A stretch of 64,000 bases of DNA from Streptomyces sp. NBC_00162. GTDB taxonomy: Bacteria; Actinomycetota; Actinomycetes; Streptomycetales; Streptomycetaceae. Shown one piece after another: positions 37,262-45,479 of this stretch. Position numbers and translations under genes: made by a program. The first letter of the stretch is position 1. Each line of letters opens with the position of its first letter. The stretch lies in NCBI RefSeq assembly GCF_024611995.1, contig NZ_CP102509.1, positions 5,890,001-5,954,000 of the forward strand, in the 5' to 3' direction. The notes beneath the pieces were generated by a model. It did not search any database. It had not been told where the DNA came from and saw only the letters and a program-made list of their open reading frames with translations.

Positions 37262-38449
37262 ATGAAGTCGTACATCGTGGGCGTCGGCATGACGAAGTTC
37301 GAGAAGCCGGAGTCGCGGGACTGGCAGTACTGGGACATGGCCAAGGAGGCCGGGTCCGCGGCGCTCGCGGACGCGGGGGTGGACTACGGGCTGGTGGAGC
37401 AGGTGCCGGTGGGGTACTGCTTCCAGGCGTCCACGGCCGGTCAGCGGGCGGCGTACGAGCTGGGGCTGAGCGGGGTCCCGGTCTACAACGTGAACAACAA
37501 CTGTGCGACGGGCTCGACGGCGCTGATGATGGCGCGGCAGTTCGTGGAGGGCGGACTGAACGACTGCGTGCTCGCGCTCGGCTTCGAGAAGATGAAGCGC
37601 GGTGCGCTGGGCGGCGGGGCCGACGGGGGCGACTTCAAGACCTCCCCGGTCGCCCGGCACTACGGGATCATGGCGGCCGGCCACGGCTTCGAGATGTCCC
37701 CGCCGACCGCGCAGATCTTCGGGAACGCGGCGCGGGAGCACATGGAGCGGTACGGGACCACGGCCGCGCAGCTGGCGGCGGTCGGCGCGAAGAACCACCG
37801 GCACTCGGCGAACAATCCGAACGCGCAGTTCCAGGACGTGTACTCGGTGGAGGAGATCCTGGCGGCGAAGGAGATCCACACGCCGCTGACGAAGCTGCAG
37901 TGCTCGCCCACCTCGGACGGGGCGGCGGCGGCCCTCGTCGTCTCCGAGCGGTTCGTGGTGCGGCACGGGCTGCACGACAAGGCCGTGGAGATCGTGGCGC
38001 AGGCGATGACGACGGACACGGACGAGTCCTTCTCGTCGGGCTCGTGCATCGACGTGGTCGGCAAGCCGATGTCGGCCGCGGCGGGACGGCAGGTCTTCTC
38101 GGCCTCGGGCCTGGGCATCGAGGACGTGGACGTGATCGAGCTGCACGACTGCTTCTCGATCAACGAGCTGCTGACGTACGAGGCGCTGGGCATGTGCGAG
38201 GACGGCGCCGCGGGGAAGCTGGTGGAGAGCGGGGCGACCACGTACGGGGGCCGCTGGGTGGTCAACCCGTCCGGGGGGCTCATCTCGAAGGGGCACCCGC
38301 TGGGTGCGACGGGGCTGGCGCAGGCGGCGGAGCTGGTCTGGCAGCTGCGCGCCGAGGCGGGCCCGCGCCAGGTCCCCGGAGCCCGGGTCGGCCTGGCCCA
38401 CAACATAGGCCTGGGCGGCGCGGCGGTGGTGACCCTGCTCAGGCGATAA
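37262..38449 (+). CDS. Lipid-transfer/SCPx-type thiolase (Ltp-like)
   Basis: A 395-residue thiolase-superfamily protein without an SCP2 domain. Visible blocks are [19 protein letters not shown] with the Cys nucleophile, [20 protein letters not shown] and [17 protein letters not shown]. Ltp proteins act as thiolases or aldol-lyase partners in steroid side-chain removal. The start was set to the ATG at 37262 with AGGAG 9 nt upstream; the TTG at 37253 directly touches that site and is unlikely. It is in one operon with the FadE34-like gene and ends at a strong hairpin. Confidence 0.83.
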   Translation: MKSYIVGVGMTKFEKPESRDWQYWDMAKEAGSAALADAGVDYGLVEQVPVGYCFQASTAGQRAAYELGLSGVPVYNVNNNCATGSTALMMARQFVEGGLNDCVLALGFEKMKRGALGGGADGGDFKTSPVARHYGIMAAGHGFEMSPPTAQIFGNAAREHMERYGTTAAQLAAVGAKNHRHSANNPNAQFQDVYSVEEILAAKEIHTPLTKLQCSPTSDGAAAALVVSERFVVRHGLHDKAVEIVAQAMTTDTDESFSSGSCIDVVGKPMSAAAGRQVFSASGLGIEDVDVIELHDCFSINELLTYEALGMCEDGAAGKLVESGATTYGGRWVVNPSGGLISKGHPLGATGLAQAAELVWQLRAEAGPRQVPGARVGLAHNIGLGGAAVVTLLRR

Positions 38450-38482
38450 CGGCTGGGCGCCGTGCGCTGGGGCTCCGCCCCA

Positions 38483-38515
38483 GACCCTCCCCCGGACGGA
38501 GTCTGGGGGAGGGTC
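38483..38515 (+). terminator. Terminator and dispersed palindrome after the thiolase-like gene
   Basis: GACCCTCCCCC (38483-38493) pairs with GGGGGAGGGTC (38505-38515). The core with GGACGGAGTCT is the same repeat family as in the 3' end of tnpB. An outer GGGCTCCGCCC/GGGCAGAGCCC layer surrounds it. Confidence 0.75.
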
Positions 38516-38565
38516 CGGGCAGAGCCCGGGAGGCCCCGCGCAGCGGCCAGGCACGGCACCGGCGG

Positions 38566-38934
38566 CTACGGGGTGCCCAGTGCCGGGTCGACCACCGTTT
38601 CGCCCATCGAGGCGCGCCGGATCGCGTCCGCCAGGTCCTCGATCGGGCCGTCGCGCAGGACCAGCCCCGCCGCGCCCGCGGCCAGGACCGCGGCCGCCAG
38701 GCCCGGGTGGGCGGAACCCGTCAGGACCAGCACCCGGCACTCCGGATCCTCCGCCAGCAGCCCCGGTACGGAACCGGCGTCCTCCACCAGTGCCACCGCC
38801 GGGCGGGCCATGGAATCCCGTACGACCTCCAGATCCGGCTGGAGCTCGAGCCGGAGCGCCAAGGCCGGGTTCGGCGGGTGCAGCAGGACGCGCAGGGATC
38901 GGGCAGGTCGGTGCGCAACGGGCATTTCGTCCAC
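38566..38934 (-). CDS. Stand-alone response-regulator receiver-like domain
   Basis: A 122-residue protein resembling a NarL-type receiver domain without its LuxR helix-turn-helix: LRVLLHPP, VALVEDAG, VLVLTGSAHPGLAAAVLAAGAAGLVLRDGPIEDLADAIRRASMGETVVDPAL. The acidic pocket near the N-terminus is degraded (LLHPPN instead of paired Asp), so normal phosphorylation is doubtful. It starts with GTG at 38934, or ATG at 38925. It may be a relic or a phosphorylation-independent partner protein. The second palindrome lies 13 nt upstream. Confidence 0.65.
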   Translation of the reverse strand: MDEMPVAHRPARSLRVLLHPPNPALALRLELQPDLEVVRDSMARPAVALVEDAGSVPGLLAEDPECRVLVLTGSAHPGLAAAVLAAGAAGLVLRDGPIEDLADAIRRASMGETVVDPALGTP

Positions 38935-38946
38935 CGGAGAAGCCTA

Positions 38947-38963
38947 TCTGACGTGAAGTCAGC
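38947..38963. promoter_or_regulatory. Second-motif operator candidate TCTGAC-N5-GTCAGC
   Basis: One end base differs from the perfect form. It lies between the receiver-like gene and the divergent MaoC gene. Confidence 0.55.
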
Positions 38964-39014
38964 AGTCTTCCCAACTGCTGGGGCGTGCGTTATACATTCC
39001 TCACCGGCCGGGGC

Positions 39015-39028
39015 TAGAACGCGTTCTA
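39015..39028. promoter_or_regulatory. KstR-like box 7, perfect palindrome TAGAACGCGTTCTA
   Basis: Exact KstR consensus, and with flanks a 16-bp perfect palindrome (39014-39029). It lies 102 nt before the MaoC-like hydratase start and is the best site in the window. Confidence 0.82.
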
Positions 39029-39129
39029 GAACCGGCCCCGCATGCGACCTCGGTGCGGCCGACGGTGCGGACGGCCGCACCGAGGTCTTCCAAGGCAGTG
39101 ACCTTTCAGAAACAGGGAGCAGCATCCTC

Positions 39130-39984
39130 ATGCCGATCGATGCCGCCAAGGCCCTCGCCGCAGACCCCCGCCAGGGGGAGATCGCCTGGGACCACAAGGA
39201 CATCCAGCTCTACCACCTCGGCCTCGGCGCCGGCCTCCCGGCCACCGATCCCGACGAGCTGCGCTACACCCTCGAGTCCAAGCTCCACGTCCTGCCCAGC
39301 TTCGCGACCGTCGCCGGCGCCGGCATGGCCATGATGGGCGGGCTCGCCGCCCCCGGGATCGAGATCAACCTCGCCAACGTCCTGCACGGCGGCCAGTCCA
39401 TCGAGCTGCACCGGCCCATCCCGGTCAAGGGCAGCGCCACCTCCACCGCCAAGGTCGCCGCCCTCTACGACAAGGGCAAGGCCGCCGTGGTCGTGCTGCG
39501 CACCGAGGTCGCGGACGCCGACGGGCCGCTGTGGACCAGCGATGCGCAGATCTTCGTACGCGGCGAAGGCGGGTTCGGCGGCGAGCGCGGGCCCTCCGTC
39601 CGCGAGGAGCTGCCCGAACGGGCGCCGGACCGCGTCGAGGAACGGACGATCCGGGAGGAGCAGGCGCTCCTCTACCGGCTCTCCGGCGACTGGAACCCCC
39701 TGCACGCAGACCCCGAGTTCGCCAAGCTGGCCGGCTTCGACAGGCCGATCCTGCACGGCCTGTGCTCGTACGGGATGACCCTCAAGGCCGTCGTCGACAC
39801 GGCCCTGGGCGGGGACGTGTCCCGGGTCCGCGCCTACCGCACGCGCTTCGCCGGGATCGTCTTCCCCGGCGAGACGCTGCGCATCCGGATGTGGCAGGAA
39901 CCCGGCCGCGTCCTGGTGGCGGTGACCGCCGCCGACCGGGACGACGCGCCGGTCCTCGCCGACACCGTCGTCGAACACGCGTAA
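39130..39984 (+). CDS. MaoC-type enoyl-CoA hydratase (hydratase 2)
   Basis: A 284-residue double-hotdog protein. The second hotdog carries the hydratase-2 motif YRLSGDWNPLHADPEFAKLA with catalytic Asp and His, followed by FDRPILHGLCSYG. Size and sequence fit the steroid side-chain hydratases of mycobacteria (Rv3538-like). It would add water to the enoyl-CoA made by the FadE34-like enzyme. The ATG at 39130 was chosen with GGGAG upstream; the open frame runs much further upstream but that is a shadow of other genes. It is first in an operon with the alcohol dehydrogenase and Hsd4A-like genes. Confidence 0.87.
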   Translation: MPIDAAKALAADPRQGEIAWDHKDIQLYHLGLGAGLPATDPDELRYTLESKLHVLPSFATVAGAGMAMMGGLAAPGIEINLANVLHGGQSIELHRPIPVKGSATSTAKVAALYDKGKAAVVVLRTEVADADGPLWTSDAQIFVRGEGGFGGERGPSVREELPERAPDRVEERTIREEQALLYRLSGDWNPLHADPEFAKLAGFDRPILHGLCSYGMTLKAVVDTALGGDVSRVRAYRTRFAGIVFPGETLRIRMWQEPGRVLVAVTAADRDDAPVLADTVVEHA

Positions 39985-40012
39985 TCCAAGACCGGACTGA
40001 AGGAGCCGCACC

Positions 40013-41089
40013 GTGCGCGCAGCACTGCAGAGCGAGATCGGACAGGACAAGCTCGAGGTCGTCGACGACATGGAGGCCGTGGGCCTCGGTCCCGGCAAGG
40101 TCAAGATCCGCATCAAGGCCACCGGCCTGTGCCACTCCGACCTCTCCGCGATGAGCGGCATCCTGCCGCAGCCCGCCCCCTTCATCCCCGGTCACGAGGG
40201 CTCCGGAGTCGTCTCCGACGTCGGCGACGGCGTCACCAGCCACAAGATCGGCGACCGGGTCCTCGTCTGCTGGCTGCCGCCGTGCGGCCACTGTCCGTCC
40301 TGCAAGCGCGGCCAGGGCCACCTGTGCCTGGAGAGCCTGGTCAACGCGGGCATCCCCAACTTCCGCCGGGCGGGCGGCGACATCTTCGGATTCGCCGCCA
40401 CCGGCACCTTCGCCGAGGAGCTCGTGGTCGACGCCAAGTGCGCCGTCCCGATCCCCGACGACGTGCCCTTCGACATCGCCGCGCTCATCGGCTGCGGCGT
40501 CACCACCGGCCTCGGCGCGGCCATCAACACCGCCAAGGTCGAGGCCGGCTCCTCCGTCGCCGTCATCGGCTGCGGCGGCGTCGGCATATCCGTCATCCAG
40601 GGCGCCAAGGTCCAGGGCGCGGCGCAGATCATCGCCATCGACCCGGTGGAGTCGCGGCGCGCGGCGGCCCTGAAGTTCGGGGCCACCGAGGCGGTCGCGC
40701 CGGACGCCTTCGACGACGCCAAGAACCGGATCACCGGCGGCGAGGGCTTCGACTACGTCTTCGAGGTCGTCGGCAAGTCCGCCACCGCGCAGACCGCGTA
40801 CAAGATGACCCGGCGCGGCGGCAGCGTCGTCATCGTCGGCGCGGGCGCCATGGACGACAACTTCCAGATCGACATGTTCTCGCTCTTCTTCGACGAGAAG
40901 AAGATCCTCCCGTCCATGTACGGCGGCGGCGACGTGCTCCGGTCGTACGAGCGCACCATCGCGCTGTGGCGGGCCGGCCGGGTGGACCTGGCGAGCCTGA
41001 TCACCCACCGGGTACAGCTCGCCGAGATCAACGACGCCCTCGACCAGATGCGTACGGGCGTGGCCCTGCGCACCTGCATCGAACTCTGA
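40013..41089 (+). CDS. Zinc-dependent alcohol dehydrogenase
   Basis: A 358-residue medium-chain dehydrogenase. Catalytic zinc ligands are in TGLCHSD and GHEGSG. The structural zinc Cys cluster is PPCGHCPSCKRGQGHLC. The Rossmann motif is VIGCGGVGISVIQGA. GTG start with GAAGGAG 7 nt upstream, 28 nt after the MaoC gene. It may oxidise the C26/27 alcohol made by the P450. AdhD of M. tuberculosis is a comparable protein; the substrate is inferred from the operon. Confidence 0.85.
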   Translation: MRAALQSEIGQDKLEVVDDMEAVGLGPGKVKIRIKATGLCHSDLSAMSGILPQPAPFIPGHEGSGVVSDVGDGVTSHKIGDRVLVCWLPPCGHCPSCKRGQGHLCLESLVNAGIPNFRRAGGDIFGFAATGTFAEELVVDAKCAVPIPDDVPFDIAALIGCGVTTGLGAAINTAKVEAGSSVAVIGCGGVGISVIQGAKVQGAAQIIAIDPVESRRAAALKFGATEAVAPDAFDDAKNRITGGEGFDYVFEVVGKSATAQTAYKMTRRGGSVVIVGAGAMDDNFQIDMFSLFFDEKKILPSMYGGGDVLRSYERTIALWRAGRVDLASLITHRVQLAEINDALDQMRTGVALRTCIEL

Positions 41090-41113
41090 CCCGTTCTGAG
41101 AGGAATCCGGTAG

Positions 41114-42055
41114 ATGTCACTGCCACTTGAGGGGCTCTCCGCCATCGTCACCGGCGCGGGCCGCGGGCTCGGCCGCGCCGAGGCGATCGAACTCGCGCGG
41201 CTCGGCGCGAGCGTGGTCGTCAACGACTTCGGGCAGCCCGGCCGGGACGGTTCGGGAGAGGCCTCGGCCGCCCCGGCGGAGGAGGTCGCCGCGGAGATCC
41301 GGGCCGCGGGCGGACAGGCCGTCGCGCACCTGGGCGACGTGGCCGACTTCGAGCAGGCGCGCGAGCTGGTCGAGCTGGCGGTCGGCAGCTTCGGGAAGCT
41401 CGACATCCTGGTCAACAACGCGGGCATCCTGCGCGACCGGATGGTCTTCTCGATGTCGGAGGCGGAGTGGGACTCGGTGATCCGCGTCCACCTCAAGGGC
41501 CACTTCAACACCACGCACTTCGCGTCCGTGCACTGGCGGGAGCGGTCGAAGGCGGCGGGTGGCCCGGTCTACGGCCGGATCGTCAACACCTCGTCCGAGG
41601 CCTTCCTCGGCGGCTCGGCCGGCCAGCCCAACTATGCGGCGGCCAAGGGCGGCATCGTGGGGCTGACCACCTCCACCGCCCTGGCCCTGGCGAAGTACGG
41701 GGTGACGGCCAACGCCATCTGCCCGCGCGCCCGCACCCGGATGACCGAGGACGTCTTCGCCGGCTTCCAGGTCCCGGAGGACGGCAAGCTGGACGCCCTC
41801 GCCCCCGAGCACGTCTCGCCGCTCGTCGGCTACCTGGCCTCACCCGCCTCGGCCAAGGCCAACGGACAGCTGTTCGTCGTCCACGGCGGGATCGTGGTCG
41901 TCATGGAACGCCCCAAGGTGGCCGCGAAGTTCGACACGACCAAGGAGGCCTTCTCCTACGAGGAGCTCGACGAGGTCCTGACCCCGCACTACGACTCCCG
42001 CCCGGCGAACGAGACCTTCGCCGCGACGGAGGTGCTCGGCCTCAAGCACGACTGA
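41114..42055 (+). CDS. hsd4A: SDR 3-hydroxyacyl-CoA dehydrogenase, Hsd4A-like
   Basis: A 313-residue short-chain dehydrogenase. The cofactor loop is TGAGRGLGRAEA, the NNAGI motif is present, and the active site has Ser in NTSSEAFLGG with YAAAKGG. The length, the VVVNDFGQPGRDGSG segment and the C-terminal extension match the MFE-2/Hsd4A type that oxidises the 3-hydroxy group of steroid side-chain CoA esters. It follows the alcohol dehydrogenase by 24 nt with AGAGGA upstream. Its 3' end overlaps the convergent gene by 14 nt. Confidence 0.87.
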   Translation: MSLPLEGLSAIVTGAGRGLGRAEAIELARLGASVVVNDFGQPGRDGSGEASAAPAEEVAAEIRAAGGQAVAHLGDVADFEQARELVELAVGSFGKLDILVNNAGILRDRMVFSMSEAEWDSVIRVHLKGHFNTTHFASVHWRERSKAAGGPVYGRIVNTSSEAFLGGSAGQPNYAAAKGGIVGLTTSTALALAKYGVTANAICPRARTRMTEDVFAGFQVPEDGKLDALAPEHVSPLVGYLASPASAKANGQLFVVHGGIVVVMERPKVAAKFDTTKEAFSYEELDEVLTPHYDSRPANETFAATEVLGLKHD

Positions 42056-43127
42056 GCGGCGCCTGCTGGAGGGGAACCGGGCGGGGCGCGGGCGGCGGTA
42101 CGGGGTCCAGGCGGACCGGCGGGGGAGGGGAGACCGGGAGGGTCAGCCCGACGATCCCGCAGGGCACGTCGGGGGTCGCGTACGGGAGGCGCAGGCGGCC
42201 CTCCGGGCTCCACAGGCCCGTACCGCCCAGCCATCCCACGGGCGGCCCGATCCGGAAGACGTGCCGGTCCGCGGGGCGCCACAGGCCGATCCCGCCCTCC
42301 CCCGCCGGGCCCAGCCGCAGCGCCACCCCGCAGGTCTCCGGCATCAGCGCCTGGCCCGGCTGGACCGCGAACGGGGCCGCGTCCACGTGCCGCAGGCACT
42401 CCGGGAAGCGGACCGGGAGGGAACTGCCCAGCACCCCCCAGCCGAGGCGCGGTTCGCCCGGCGCGTCGGAGCGGATCAGCAGCAGCCCGCTGTCCGGGTC
42501 GGCGAGCAGCAGCCGGTCGTCGCTGTCCTCCGTGATCTGGAGCAGCGGGGACACCTCGCCGCCGCGCTCCAGGTCCACGGCCACGGCCTTGGTGGCGCCG
42601 TCCAGCTCGCGGTCCAGGGCCAGCAGCCGGCCCGTCCGGTCCAGCCAGACGCCGCCGGAGCAACGCCCCGGGACCTCGGCCACCCGCCGCGGCCCGAAGG
42701 CGTCCCCGGCCACCCGCCAGACCGTGCTCCCGGTGTCGCCCGCGGCCAGCGCGAAGGCGCCGCGCCCGTCCGGGGACGGCGGCAGCAGGCGCACCCGTAC
42801 GCCGTCCTCCTGCTCCACCCCGCCCAGCTGGAGCTCCCCGGTGCGCGGCCCGGCCGCGGCGCCCGTCGGGTACAGCAGCGCGAAGGCGTGCCGCTCCGCC
42901 ACCCGCCGGTGGATCAGCACCCGCCCGTCGGCCAGCGGCAGCACCTCGCTGTCGGCCTCCTCGGGCTGCGCGAGCGGCAGCGGCACCGCGTACGGCTCGG
43001 GCCCGGCCAGGGTCCAGCGCTCCGCGTAGAGCGCCTCGCCGTTCCCCGCGAGCCGGGCGGCGTACGCGCCGTCGGCGGCGATCGTGAACGGGGTCGTGCT
43101 CGTCGTCTCGATGGCACAGACAGTCAT
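42042..43127 (-). CDS. Hypothetical protein, probable beta-propeller
   Basis: A 361-residue protein without signal peptide. It is composed of short beta-rich units such as DGRVLIHRRV, DGRGAFALAAGDTGSTVWRV and DRTGRLLALDRELDGATKAVAVDL, with spacing of about 45 residues that suggests a propeller. The C-terminus is Pro-rich. The only start is the ATG at 43127. It is convergent with hsd4A. No catalytic residues or named family were recognised. Confidence 0.65.
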   Translation of the reverse strand: MTVCAIETTSTTPFTIAADGAYAARLAGNGEALYAERWTLAGPEPYAVPLPLAQPEEADSEVLPLADGRVLIHRRVAERHAFALLYPTGAAAGPRTGELQLGGVEQEDGVRVRLLPPSPDGRGAFALAAGDTGSTVWRVAGDAFGPRRVAEVPGRCSGGVWLDRTGRLLALDRELDGATKAVAVDLERGGEVSPLLQITEDSDDRLLLADPDSGLLLIRSDAPGEPRLGWGVLGSSLPVRFPECLRHVDAAPFAVQPGQALMPETCGVALRLGPAGEGGIGLWRPADRHVFRIGPPVGWLGGTGLWSPEGRLRLPYATPDVPCGIVGLTLPVSPPPPVRLDPVPPPAPRPVPLQQAPLSRA

Positions 43128-43286
43128 CCGCGCCTCACCTCCGGTGAGGAAACTAGGTTTCGCGCTTCCTGCCGAACAACATCAGCAAGCCCGCTTCACA
43201 CATACGGGTGGCCGGGCGGCGATTCTCCTGAGGTCGTGGAGGCGATTGTGCTGTGCGATATCGGGGCGTTTAGGGCGGGGAGTCAG

Positions 43287-43300
43287 TTAGGTATGCCTAA
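43287..43300. promoter_or_regulatory. Iron box (TTAGGTATGCCTAA)
   Basis: The arms TTAGG and CCTAA, extended to AGTTAGG and CCTAACT, match the DmdR/IdeR iron-repressor site. It lies directly against the remnant of a siderophore-binding protein gene. Confidence 0.72.
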
Positions 43301-43305
43301 CTTGC

Positions 43306-43800
43306 CCCACGGTCGTCCTCAAGCCCGACTTGATCCTCGGCAGCCAGCTGCGCGCCGCGGACAAGTACGACGCGCTCTCGAAGATCGCCCCGACCGTGTT
43401 CTCCATCCGTCCCGGCTTCCCGTGGAAGGAGAACTACTTCCTGAACGCGGCCGCGCTCGACAAGACCGCCGAGGCCAAGGCCAAGCTCGACGCCTACCAG
43501 GCCAAGGCGGCGAAGCTCGGCGCCGACCTCGGCGAGAAGAAGCCCACCGTCACGGTGCTGCGCTACATGCCGGGCGAGACCCGCCTGTACGCCGGGGCCT
43601 CCTTCATCGGCACCGTCCTCAAGGACTCCGGCATTCCGCGCCCGCAGAACCAGCAGGTGGACCCGCTGTGGAAGGGCCTGGAGGCCGTGAAGCAGGGCCG
43701 GGCCAAGGACGTCCCGGACGAGACCTGGTACCTGGGCCTCGGCGTGACGGCCGCCGACAAGGTCCTCGACGACCTGCGCGGGCTCCTCGTCAAGCAACGA
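43306..43800 (+). pseudogene. Truncated siderophore-binding (FecB-like) protein
   Basis: The frame from about 43306 (TVVLKPDLILGSQLRAADKYDALSKIAPTVFS) to RGLLVKQRR encodes the middle and C-terminal lobe of a periplasmic-type iron-siderophore binding protein. Blocks such as KPDLILG, PTVFSIRPGFPWKENY and TVTVLRYMPGETRLY are typical. The signal peptide, lipobox Cys and first part of the N-lobe are missing, and the coding starts a few bases after the iron box, so an internal deletion joined operator to mid-gene. The C-terminus also runs into non-homologous sequence. No permease or ATPase is next to it. Confidence 0.78.
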
Positions 43801-43810
43801 CGACCCCCGA

Positions 43811-43859
43811 CGCCCGCCCCATGGCCCGGCCGGCGAGCGGTCGGGCCATGGGGCGGGCG
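43811..43859 (+). terminator. Strong terminator before nif3
   Basis: A perfect 18-bp stem: CGCCCGCCCCATGGCCCG (43811-43828) and its complement (43842-43859). It survives from the truncated binding-protein gene. Confidence 0.85.
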
Positions 43860-43881
43860 CCACGGACGGTAGCCTTGCACC

Positions 43882-44739
43882 GTGCCCCGTCTCTCTGAAG
43901 TCATCGCCGCGCTGGACGCTCTCTGGCCCCCCTCGCGGGCCGAGCAGTGGGATGCCGTCGGCACCGTCTGCGGCGACCCCGATGCCGAGGTCTCCCGGGT
44001 CCTGTTCGCCGTGGACCCCGTACAGGAGATCGCCGACGAAGCCGTGAAGCTGGGTGCCGACCTGATCGTCACCCACCATCCGCTCTACCTCCGCGGCACC
44101 ACCACCGTCGAGGCCGGCACCTTCAAGGGCCGCGTCGTGCACACGCTGATCAAGAACGACATCGCGCTGCACGTCGCCCACACCAACGCCGACACCGCCG
44201 ACCCCGGAGTCTCCGACGCCCTCGCGGGCGCCCTGGACCTGCGGATCACCGGCCCGCTGGTGCCCGACGCCACCGACCCCGAGGGCCGCCGCGGCCTGGG
44301 CCGGATCTGCGAACTGGACCGCCCCGAGACGCTGCGCGAGTTCGCCGCGCGCGCCGCGGCCTGGCTGCCGCAGACCGCCCAGGGCATCCGGGTCGCCGGC
44401 GACCCGGACGCGCTGATCCGCCGCGTCGCCGTCAGCGGCGGCTCCGGCGACAGCCTCTTCGAGCAGGTCCGCGCCGCCGGCGTGGACGTCTTCCTGACCG
44501 CCGACCTGCGCCACCACCCGGTCTCCGAGGCCCGCGAGCAGAGCCCGCTCGCCCTCGTCGACGCCGCCCACTGGGCCACCGAGTGGCCCTGGTGCGAGCA
44601 GGCCGCGGCCCAGCTCGACGCGATCTCCGAGCGCCACGGCTGGGGTCTGCGTACCCACGTCTCGCGCACGGTCACCGACCCGTGGACGGCGCACGCGCCG
44701 TCCGTCACACACCCTTCTATCTCTGGAGCCCCCAACTGA
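43882..44739 (+). CDS. Nif3-like dinuclear metal-centre protein
   Basis: A 285-residue Nif3/YbgI-family protein that forms a toroidal hexamer with two metals per subunit. Ligand motifs are VTHHPLYLRG, HTNADTADPGVSDAL, DLRHHPVSEA and DAAHWATE. The GTG start lies about 6 nt after a TAGCCT hexamer, consistent with a leaderless message. It is followed without gap by the zinc-ribbon protein and RNase H genes, an order conserved in many actinobacteria. The biochemical role of the family is unsettled. Confidence 0.87.
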   Translation: MPRLSEVIAALDALWPPSRAEQWDAVGTVCGDPDAEVSRVLFAVDPVQEIADEAVKLGADLIVTHHPLYLRGTTTVEAGTFKGRVVHTLIKNDIALHVAHTNADTADPGVSDALAGALDLRITGPLVPDATDPEGRRGLGRICELDRPETLREFAARAAAWLPQTAQGIRVAGDPDALIRRVAVSGGSGDSLFEQVRAAGVDVFLTADLRHHPVSEAREQSPLALVDAAHWATEWPWCEQAAAQLDAISERHGWGLRTHVSRTVTDPWTAHAPSVTHPSISGAPN

Positions 44740-45479
44740 ACGCCGAGCCCGCCGACCAGATCCGACTTCTCGACGTCCAGGCCCTGGACGTGCGGCTGTC
44801 TCAGCTCGTCCACAAGCGCAAGTCGCTGCCCGAGCACGCCGAGGTCGACTCGCTGACCAAGGACCTCACCCAGCAGCGCGACCTGCTCGTCGCCGCGCAG
44901 ACGCAGGCCAGCGACGCCGCCCGCGAGCAGACCAAGGCGGAGCAGGACGTGGACCAGGTGCGCCAGCGCGCCGCCCGCGACCAGCAGCGCCTGGACTCCG
45001 GCGTGGGCATCTCGGCCCGGGACCTGGCCAACCTGCAGAGCGAGGTCGTCTCCCTGGCCAAGCGGCAGGGCGACCTGGAGGACGTGGTCCTGGAGGTCAT
45101 GGAGCGTCTGGAGGCCGCGCAGGAGCGGGTCACCGCACTCACCGCGAGCGTCTCCGCCCTGGAGGGCAAGCTGACGGACGCCACCGTGCGCCGCGACGCC
45201 GCCACCGGCGAGCTCGACGCCGAGGCCGCCAAGATCGCCAAGGACCGCGAGGTCATCGTCGGGTCCATGCCGACCGACCTGATGGCCCTGTACGAGAAGA
45301 TCCGGGTCAAGCAGGGCGGGGTCGGCGCCGCGCGCCTGTACCAGCGCCGCTGTGAGGGCTGCCGCCTCGAGCTCGACATGGCCGAGGTCAACGAGATCAA
45401 GGCCGCGGCCCGCGACCAGGTCGTGCGCCACGAGAACTGCGGCCGCATCCTGGTCCGTACGGCCGACTCGGGGATCTGA
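44736..45479 (+). CDS. Coiled-coil zinc-ribbon protein, apparent CTG start
   Basis: A 247-residue protein. Residues about 10-190 form long coiled coils (QQRDLLVAAQTQASDAAREQ, LEAAQERVTALTASVSALEGK). The C-terminus is a zf-RING_7-type ribbon RCEGCRLEL ... RHENCGRIL, in which His replaces one Cys. No ATG, GTG or TTG fits; the CTG at 44736 has GGAG 8 nt upstream and overlaps the nif3 stop as CTGA, giving the expected N-terminus LNAEPADQIRLLDVQ. Its stop overlaps the RNase H ATG (TGATG). It may act with Nif3 or RNase H. Confidence 0.8.
   Translation: MNAEPADQIRLLDVQALDVRLSQLVHKRKSLPEHAEVDSLTKDLTQQRDLLVAAQTQASDAAREQTKAEQDVDQVRQRAARDQQRLDSGVGISARDLANLQSEVVSLAKRQGDLEDVVLEVMERLEAAQERVTALTASVSALEGKLTDATVRRDAATGELDAEAAKIAKDREVIVGSMPTDLMALYEKIRVKQGGVGAARLYQRRCEGCRLELDMAEVNEIKAAARDQVVRHENCGRILVRTADSGI

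Noticed and set aside
37253..38449. TTG start at 37253 for the Ltp-like thiolase
   Set aside because: The ribosome-binding site directly touches that codon, while the ATG at 37262 has normal 9-nt spacing.
33545..38974. A 1809-codon open frame on the minus strand and other very long antisense frames (for example 26632-29889 + and 19823-21961 +)
   Set aside because: They are antisense shadows of well-supported genes. High third-position GC keeps opposite frames open, and their products are low-complexity with no recognisable domain.
36481..39129. Upstream extension of the MaoC-like frame to 36481
   Set aside because: It would overlap two genes on the same strand in another frame and has no hydratase-like content before 39130.
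41085..41101. TCTGACCCGTTCTGAGA after the alcohol dehydrogenase gene as a fifth copy of the second palindrome
   Set aside because: The right half does not match GTCAGA and it covers a stop codon inside an operon; it is likely chance.
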